Assembly: GCA_032716605.1 (NCBI GenBank)
Contig: CM064580.1
Location: 33,864,728-33,928,727 of the forward strand
Direction: 5' to 3'
Length of the DNA: 64,000 nucleotides
Source of the DNA: Paralithodes platypus
Taxonomy: Eukaryota > Arthropoda > Malacostraca > Decapoda > Lithodidae
A program made the position numbers and the translations under genes. Shown here piece after piece: positions 58,506-64,000 of this stretch; position 1 is the stretch's first letter, and every line of letters begins with the position of its first letter. The notes under the pieces are model-generated. The model was not told where the DNA came from and made no database searches. It saw only the letters and a list, made by a program, of their open reading frames with translations.

Positions 58506-58719
58506 TGACCACTTGCGAGTTTCAGGTTGTAAGGAAGTATACACCTTGATATTTAGCAGAATGAAAAACTAAAATACGGTCGTAGTACATTTACAAATAC
58601 AGAAGACCAAATTTATCATACATTCTATCCATTAGAAATCTACAATATTATTGCATTTCTGTTAAATATAGATGTTCACGGCTCCAACTTCCTTATAACC
58701 AGAAACTCGCAAGTGGTCA
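58506..58719. mobile_element. 214-bp MITE with TGACCACTTGCGAG ends
   Basis: The ends TGACCACTTGCGAGTTTC and its complement GAAACTCGCAAGTGGTCA pair over about 30 bp. It is adjacent to and overlaps the palindrome 58708-58815, which repeats the same terminal sequence. Confidence 0.65.
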
Positions 58720-58815
58720 AGTGTCATCACTTGTATTTCTGATTCGCCTCACACCTCATTCGAATGAGGTATGAGGCAAATCAGAAATACAAGCGATGAC
58801 ACTTGACCACTTGCG
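58708..58815. repeat. 108-bp loop-free palindrome
   Basis: From CGCAAGTGGTCAAGTG to CACTTGACCACTTGCG with centre TTCGAA at about 58759-58764; arms 54 bp with a few mismatches. Confidence 0.85.
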
Positions 58816-59091
58816 TACTTCTCTCCCTCAACATCATATCATAACATCTCTCACTTCTCTGCCTCACTTCCCCAAATACCTTGGTACATCACTCTCACAC
58901 CCCACTCTCTCACCAGGTCACTCTCTCCCCCATAGCTACTCGCCATCTCTCTTCCTCATACCTACTCACCACTCCTTCACACCTCAATATGTCTCCTTCA
59001 CCCGTACATCTCACCATCTCTCCCTTTACCCTCACATCTCACTACCCTCACGTCAACACCTCATTTTTCGAACATCACACACCTACACCCC

Positions 59092-59122
<31 letters not shown>

Positions 59123-59254
59123 GAATATCACCATAAACTACCCCTCCCTTACCTTTTCATCTCATAACCTATCTCCCTCCATAGCCAAATTTCACCCTTA
59201 CATATCACTTTTGTGCCTTTCAACCTCACATCCATAGGCTCATCCTAACACCCC

Positions 59255-59430
59255 ACCCTCCATACCCTCTTAGCCCAATCATCCTATCATACAATACCCT
59301 ACCCTCACACTCCATACCCTCTTTACCTCACCTTCACCCAATCATCTTATCATACAATACCCTACCCTCGCACTCCATACCCTCTTTCCCTCACCTTCAC
59401 ACAATCATACTATCATACAGTACCCCATGT
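59255..59430 (+). repeat. 63-bp tandem repeat, ~2.8 copies
   Basis: The unit runs cactccataccctcttta ... atacaataccctaccctcg. Copies start near 59255, 59309 and 59372. The following 59440-60230 is AT-rich with nothing recognised. Confidence 0.75.
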
Positions 59431-60244
59431 TAATCATACAAACCTCACCACTTCCTATCTTTACCCTACATCCCTAAATAGTTCACATCGTTCCCAGTAT
59501 CTCCTCCTCTATCAAATAACCTCATTACTCATCAGCCTATACATGCTAACCGTATTTTCCGAGTGTGGTCATGCTGGATTGTTTCTTTTTTACCCCATTA
59601 GTTTGACAGTTGTAAAACGTTTCACCCAATTCTGGTGTCCACTTTTTCTTGGGGAGTAAAAGCGGGCCTGCAATTTGAATGAAAACGACCTGCCATCTGC
59701 GGCCATGACATTAATTTTTATCTGCGGACAAATTTACAGATTTAGCTTGAAGGGGTATCGGGGGGTACCCCCGAGGTCTAGGAGTCAAACTAAGAACATT
59801 AAACACCCTCAAAATGTTAGAAAGGCTAAGCTTTTTTATTAAATAAAATAACGATAATAACTATATGAAAAAACGCACTCTACAACAACTCTCCAAATTG
59901 TCAGATCAGCTAGTGTTAAATGATTCACATCGTCCCTTCTCTCTCCTCCACATTATAATACGGTATGGTACACTCGGATACCATAGTCTCTTGCCCACTC
60001 AGGAGAATTTGTGGACTCCCTATGTGTTTCTTTATGCAATTAAACCTATCCGGATTGATTTTTAGATAAAACTTGCTTTTCAATAAATAGTATATATATA
60101 GTTTTGTAGTTGATTTATAGACAATTGTATTAATAAAGTAGGTGTGCAGTTTTCGCGTTACCAAGAAAAAAAATGCATACGCAACTCTGCGACCTAGAAT
60201 TCTGCAAGTAGTATTGAATATCTTAGGTAAAATGGGTTTATATA

Positions 60245-60246
60245 TA

Positions 60247-60310
<64 letters not shown>
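60245..60310. repeat. (TA)n microsatellite
   Basis: About 66 bp of TA repeats; another with ATT repeats at 60906-60980. Confidence 0.95.
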
Positions 60311-60312
<2 letters not shown>

Positions 60313-60354
60313 TATAGATATATCGCAAATACACATAAGCTACTAAATTGTTGT

Positions 60355-60515
60355 ATACTCACAGCCGGACTTGAACCACCGACAGTCAGAACAAGTGCCC
60401 ATACTTTAATCCACAATACCACGGCGTCGTATTAGAGGATACTTGTGTGCAGTGGATTAAAGCATGGACCCTCGTCCTGACTGGTGGTTTATGTCCGCCT
60501 GGGAGTACTATTATA
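60355..60515. repeat. Head-to-head pair of tRNA-like sequences
   Basis: Minus strand 60435-60360 has GGTATTGTGGATTAAAGTAT and GGTGGTTCAAGTCCGGC (box B-like). Plus strand 60450-60510 has GTGCAGTGGATTAAAGCATG and TGGTGGTTTATGTCCGCC. Neither closes an acceptor stem, so these are tRNA-derived repeats and not tRNA genes. Confidence 0.45.
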
Positions 60516-60559
60516 TATAATTACATTTATGATCACATTGAATCTTAACCATTGGAATA

Positions 60560-60905
60560 TTTATCTATAATAAGGTCAGCGTAACACTATTTTGTAGCTC
60601 TTTGAATATGGTGTAATTCAAATTTAAAATATATTTAAGAAAGAAATGGTGACCATAATCTGTGACCTTCACCATTTACCTTGACCTTTGAATACAAAAA
60701 CACAAAATTAGCAGGCTTTCAACTAACTTAAGTAACCCATTTTACTACCACAGATCCTTCATAAGCTGCACAAAATCGTCTAATTATACCTAGAATATAA
60801 TAAAAAATATGTCACTGGTACACAAAGGGTTAAACAGTCTAGGAAGAGTTTAAATAATATGATTAACACTCTTCTTTAGTTCTCTGACCTTGACCTTTAA
60901 CCTTA

Positions 60906-60938
<33 letters not shown>

Positions 60939-60944
60939 TATACA

Positions 60945-60982
<38 letters not shown>

Positions 60983-63210
60983 TATATATGATTGAAATAT
61001 ATGTTATTTAAGTAAAATGCAACTAACAGTCGTCAGCTTATCGAAAATTTTGTATTTTTTTATGATGAAGGTTAACTTATGACCTTGGCCTGTGACCTTG
61101 ACCTTTATATAGGATTACATTTTTGTTTACTTTGATGTAACCCTAGACAATCAAATAAGTGTCAAATTTAATTAAAGATCGTCAGTTAGTTTCAGAGGTA
61201 TTAAAGGAATAGTTGACCATGACCTTTGACCTTCATCTTGACCTTCATGATGTCTGAAAAATTTACATTTTAATTTTCCCTTAAAGCACAACTATCTCAA
61301 CACATGTTGTGAAGTTTACATGAATAGTAAAGAAATTAGCATATTGACCTTATATTTGATGTTGACCTGTGACCTTGACCTATCAAATGGAATTATGTTT
61401 ATTTTTGTATGATCTTGGTCTAGGCATTCCGAATATGCATGATATGCCTAATGAGAATCTTACGTTAAATATGAAATACTAGTACAAATCATATTTCTAC
61501 CTTTAACCTTAACTTTTGACCTTGACCTTCTACCTTAGAATTTCTTATCAAGGATTTGGTTAGCTTAACAGCAATGTTCGTATTAACTAGCATTATGAAT
61601 ATGGTGTAATTCGTATAAAACTTATTGATTACAAATAGTGATCATATAGTGTGACCCTGACCTTTGACTTTTGACAAAGAATATAATACATATATTTGGA
61701 TGGTCGTCACATTGACCAACTGAATTTGCCTGTATAATTTGATGACAATACATTAAACAGTCAAGGAGGAGTTTAGGGAAAATGGCAAATACTCTTGTTT
61801 TGACCTTGACCTCTGACCTTAACTATTACAATATTTATGTGAAATTTGATATAGATGATATATAAGTAATAATCCATAACAGCCAGTTTTCTAAAATTTG
61901 AGTAATAATTTTTAATTAATAATAAAAGTTGACCTTTGATCTTGACCTGTGACCTTGACCTTTATGTAAGAGTACATTTTTGTTTGCATTGACAATGCCC
62001 ATTAAAATCAAATACACATGCCTAATTTCATTAAAACCCATCAGTTAGTTTCATATATAATAATAGAATAGTTGACCTTGACCTTTGACCTTCATCTTGA
62101 CCTTTATATGTCGCAACATTTATTATTTTCTTTTTCGCTTAAAGTGCAACTATCTCACCAAATTTTGTGAATTTTTCATGAAAAGTAAAGACAATAGCAT
62201 AATGACCTTTTATTTGACCTTGACCTGTGACCTTGGCCTTTCACATGGAATTGAATAGTTTATTGTATTACCTTGGCATAGGTATTCCGAATATACATGG
62301 TAAGCCTAGTGAGAATCTAACAGTTAGTATAAGAAATACTAGTAAAAAAACTATTTTGACCTTTGACCTTGAACTTTGACCTTACCCTTTAGAATATTTA
62401 TCTAAAATTTGTGCAATACAATATCAAGGTTACCAGTAACTTGTACAGTGAAAATGAAGACAATTGATTAAATACTAAAAATAAATAGTATAAGCTGACC
62501 TTTCACCTTGACCTGTGACCTTGACCTTTATGTAAGAGTACATTTCTGTTGTTCATTGACATTGCCCAGGAAAATCATATAAGCATGACTAATTTAATTA
62601 AAACCCATCAGTTAGTTTCATATATATTTATAGAATAGTTGACCTTGACCTTTGACCTTAACCTTGACCTTCATGATATGTCTCAAAATGAATTATTTTC
62701 ATTTTCATTTGAAGTGCAACTATATCACTAAATGTTGTGATGTTTGCGTGAAAAGTAAAGAAATTAGCATATTGACCTTTTTTTACCTTGACCTGTGAGC
62801 TTGACCCTTCATATGGAATTGTATAGTTGCTTGTATGACCTTGGCCTAAGTATTCCGAATATACATGGTAAGTCTAGTGAAAATCTAACTGTTAATATAA
62901 GAAATACTAGTAAAAAATTTGTTTTGATCTATGACCCTGACCTTTGACCTTACCCTTCAGAATATTTATCTAAAATTTGGTCAATAAGATATCGAGGTTA
63001 CCAGTAACTTGTATTGTGAAATTGAAGAAATTTAAGTAAAAACTAAGACACATGAAATATTTACCTTATTTTTAACCTTGACCTTTGACCTTAACCTTTA
63101 AGTTAAATTGAAAATTTCTTTTTGACTGACCTTTGTATTGACCAAATGAATATACCTGTGAAGTTTGGTGAAAATCCATCGAACGGTCTAGGAGGAGTTT
63201 CTGGACGGAC
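60560..63210 (+). repeat. Complex satellite rich in TGACCTTGA
   Basis: Long diverged units, recognisable by gaatagttgacc(t/a)tgacctttgacc at about 61210, 62066 and 62635 (spacings near 860 and 570 bp), by tattccgaatatacatggtaa and by cccatcagttagtttcat. TGACCTTGACCTTTGACC-like strings recur throughout. I counted at least ten exact TGACCTTGA. A GC-richer end (ggacggacgacggcgacgg) closes the array at 63210-63240. Confidence 0.8.
60736..60829. mobile_element. 94-bp TTAA micro-MITE in the satellite
   Basis: TTAA at 60830-60833; the left site reads GTAA at 60732-60735. The sequence matches the reverse complement of 23594-23687 over its full 94 bp, including ctaccacagatccttcata and cacaaaatcgtc. 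Confidence 0.75.
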
Positions 63211-63803
63211 GACGGCGACGGATGACGGACGACGACGACAGACAAGCTGACTGATGGTGCACAGTATACGGGCAGGATCTGTGTGCGCGATACCACTCTG
63301 CTTTGCAGAGTTGATCAATTCGTGTACAGAGATATGCTTCCATAACTAAAAATAGGTGAAATCCACGAATTTGTATGAGTGGGCTAGACACTATGGTATC
63401 CGAGTGTACAACGTTTATTTCTCTTCGCTGTCGATATTAAGGCAAGGCATCACCTCAAATTAACAATTTCACTTGCATTCGAGTGTTATTGTACTTACCC
63501 ACAAAATTGTACTCCAGTAAGCCAATTATGTCACAACTGTCACATATCTTCTCTTTACCTCCATAACATGACCTTGAAGTTTGACTGATAATATTTTATA
63601 ACAGAGTAGCCAAATTTAGGTGAGTTAAGGCATACATTTCATTAATTTTGTTTAAAGACCTTAATACGTCTATGTGATTCTTAATTTGTTGGCATTGTTT
63701 GTGTTAATCAAATAGCTTATTATCTAAAATAACCGCAACTATTAATGTGAAATTGCATATATGTCGTTAAATCAATGTTGCTTAAATACCTTTTTACTTT
63801 CAG

Positions 63804-63890
63804 GATGTGGAGTACCGAACCTTCCAAGATGACCTGACCACTATAGCCAAGGACCTCTTCACACCATCACCCCCAGAACAAGACGAGTGA
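63804..63890 (+). CDS. Dynein-like gene, terminal exon 9 (residues 463-490 and stop)
   Basis: The acceptor is tttactttcag; the exon then reads VEYRTFQDDLTTIAKDLF, a short acidic end (PSPPEQDE) and TGA at 63888-63890. It is in phase 0 with exon 8. The protein thus stops about 265 residues after the FRLVVTV block, while conventional heavy chains go on for a lid and a C-terminal domain of some 300 residues. At least 110 bp of presumed 3' UTR follow; no AATAAA is seen before the window ends. Confidence 0.7.
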   Translation, partial: DVEYRTFQDDLTTIAKDLFTPSPPEQDE

Positions 63891-64000
63891 ACTGTATCGG
63901 CCGTAGACGTCCTCCATGACTTTCCTTTCTCCTTTACTCTTGCTTAATTATTTATATTATATATGTCATTGGTAAGTTACATCCAAACAACTTCCGCTTG
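63891..64000 (+). other. Presumed 3' UTR of the dynein-like gene
   Basis: Follows the stop codon. Pyrimidine-rich, then AT-rich (ttaattatttatattatatatg). No AATAAA is seen before the window ends. Confidence 0.5.

Larger units (their letters stand above)
58230..59250 (+). repeat. CTCACACC-type minisatellite, main block
   Basis: Degenerate pyrimidine-rich repeat (ctcacacctcaccacctctcc and variants), interrupted by 58506-58815. It includes tcacctccacaacctcctg, close to the exon 8 end. It creates false ORFs of Ser/His/Pro/Thr. Confidence 0.7.
1295..63890 (+). other. Partial host gene: divergent dynein heavy chain (DNHD1-like?), nine 3' exons
   Basis: Nine exons with AG acceptors and GT donors join in compatible phases (0,0,2,0,0,0,1,1,0) into one open frame of 490 codons. 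The product tracks the dynein heavy chain AAA6/D6 region: the FQKLLLIR-like block (DFNALMLLRLVKPRL), the LGxxF block (MLGDPSLLRP), the TPLIFxLSPGxDP block (LPILVWTDHGRDV), the GxWVxLQN block (GGWVVVQ), the HPDFRLWLT block (VHDDFRLVVTV) and the WRxLLFGLxxFHA block (GWRRAVWQVAAVHAI). Dynein heavy chains are microtubule motors; AAA6 does not hydrolyse ATP in any family member. Here even the structural signatures are lost, which resembles the motor-less relative DNHD1 (needed for sperm flagella in mammals), but I cannot place the orthologue by eye. No upstream exon is visible before 1295. Introns reach 25.7 kb and hold nearly all the transposons. Confidence 0.8.

Overview
This is eukaryotic, invertebrate-type DNA: AT-rich, dense in transposons and microsatellites, with genes broken by long introns. 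The retroelement repertoire (Jockey-like, CR1-like and PHD-finger LINEs, Gypsy and DIRS elements, piggyBac and many TTAA-flanked MITEs) suits an arthropod, and I lean to a decapod crustacean. That is inference; the window has no taxonomically decisive gene.

One host gene runs left to right through almost the whole window. I assembled nine + strand exons by splice sites and phase: 1295-1396, 10234-10316, 10956-11097, 11525-11623, 37290-37361, 38062-38227, 38872-39447, 53993-54138 and 63804-63890. They join in one open frame of 490 codons ending in TGA at 63888-63890. The joined protein follows the C-terminal AAA6 (D6) part of dynein heavy chains from block to block. Nearly every signature residue is changed, and the usual C-terminal domain is replaced by a short, partly acidic tail. 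It is best described as a degenerate dynein heavy chain, DNHD1-like at a guess. Its 5' part lies outside the window.

Everything else sits in the introns. Intron 1 (1397-10233) holds a Russian doll: a Jockey-like LINE (A) split by a second LINE (B), which is itself split by a SINE-like element and an antisense CR1-like fragment. Intron 4 (11624-37289) carries an antisense solo LTR, a young 7.9-kb Gypsy element with a scrambled pol and no reverse transcriptase, a PHD-type LINE, a Gypsy remnant split by LINE B, a Foldback-like transposon built on 11-bp repeats, a CR1-like fragment and a 206-bp hairpin. Intron 7 (39448-53992) carries two SINE families and a 7.4-kb piggyBac element that swallowed a nearly intact PHD-type LINE. 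Intron 8 (54139-63803) carries a DIRS remnant, a CTCACACC-type minisatellite, two fold-back structures, a tRNA-like inverted pair and a complex satellite full of TGACCTTGA motifs.

A recurring theme is TTAA-specific (piggyBac-type) insertion: at least a dozen elements of 94 bp to 7.4 kb begin CC and are flanked by TTAA. No rRNA gene, functional tRNA gene, CRISPR array or bacterial-type operon is present. Stretches not listed (for example most of 1-1294, 21488-23436, 28891-29490, 57000-57790 and 59440-60230) are AT-rich intron in which I recognise nothing.
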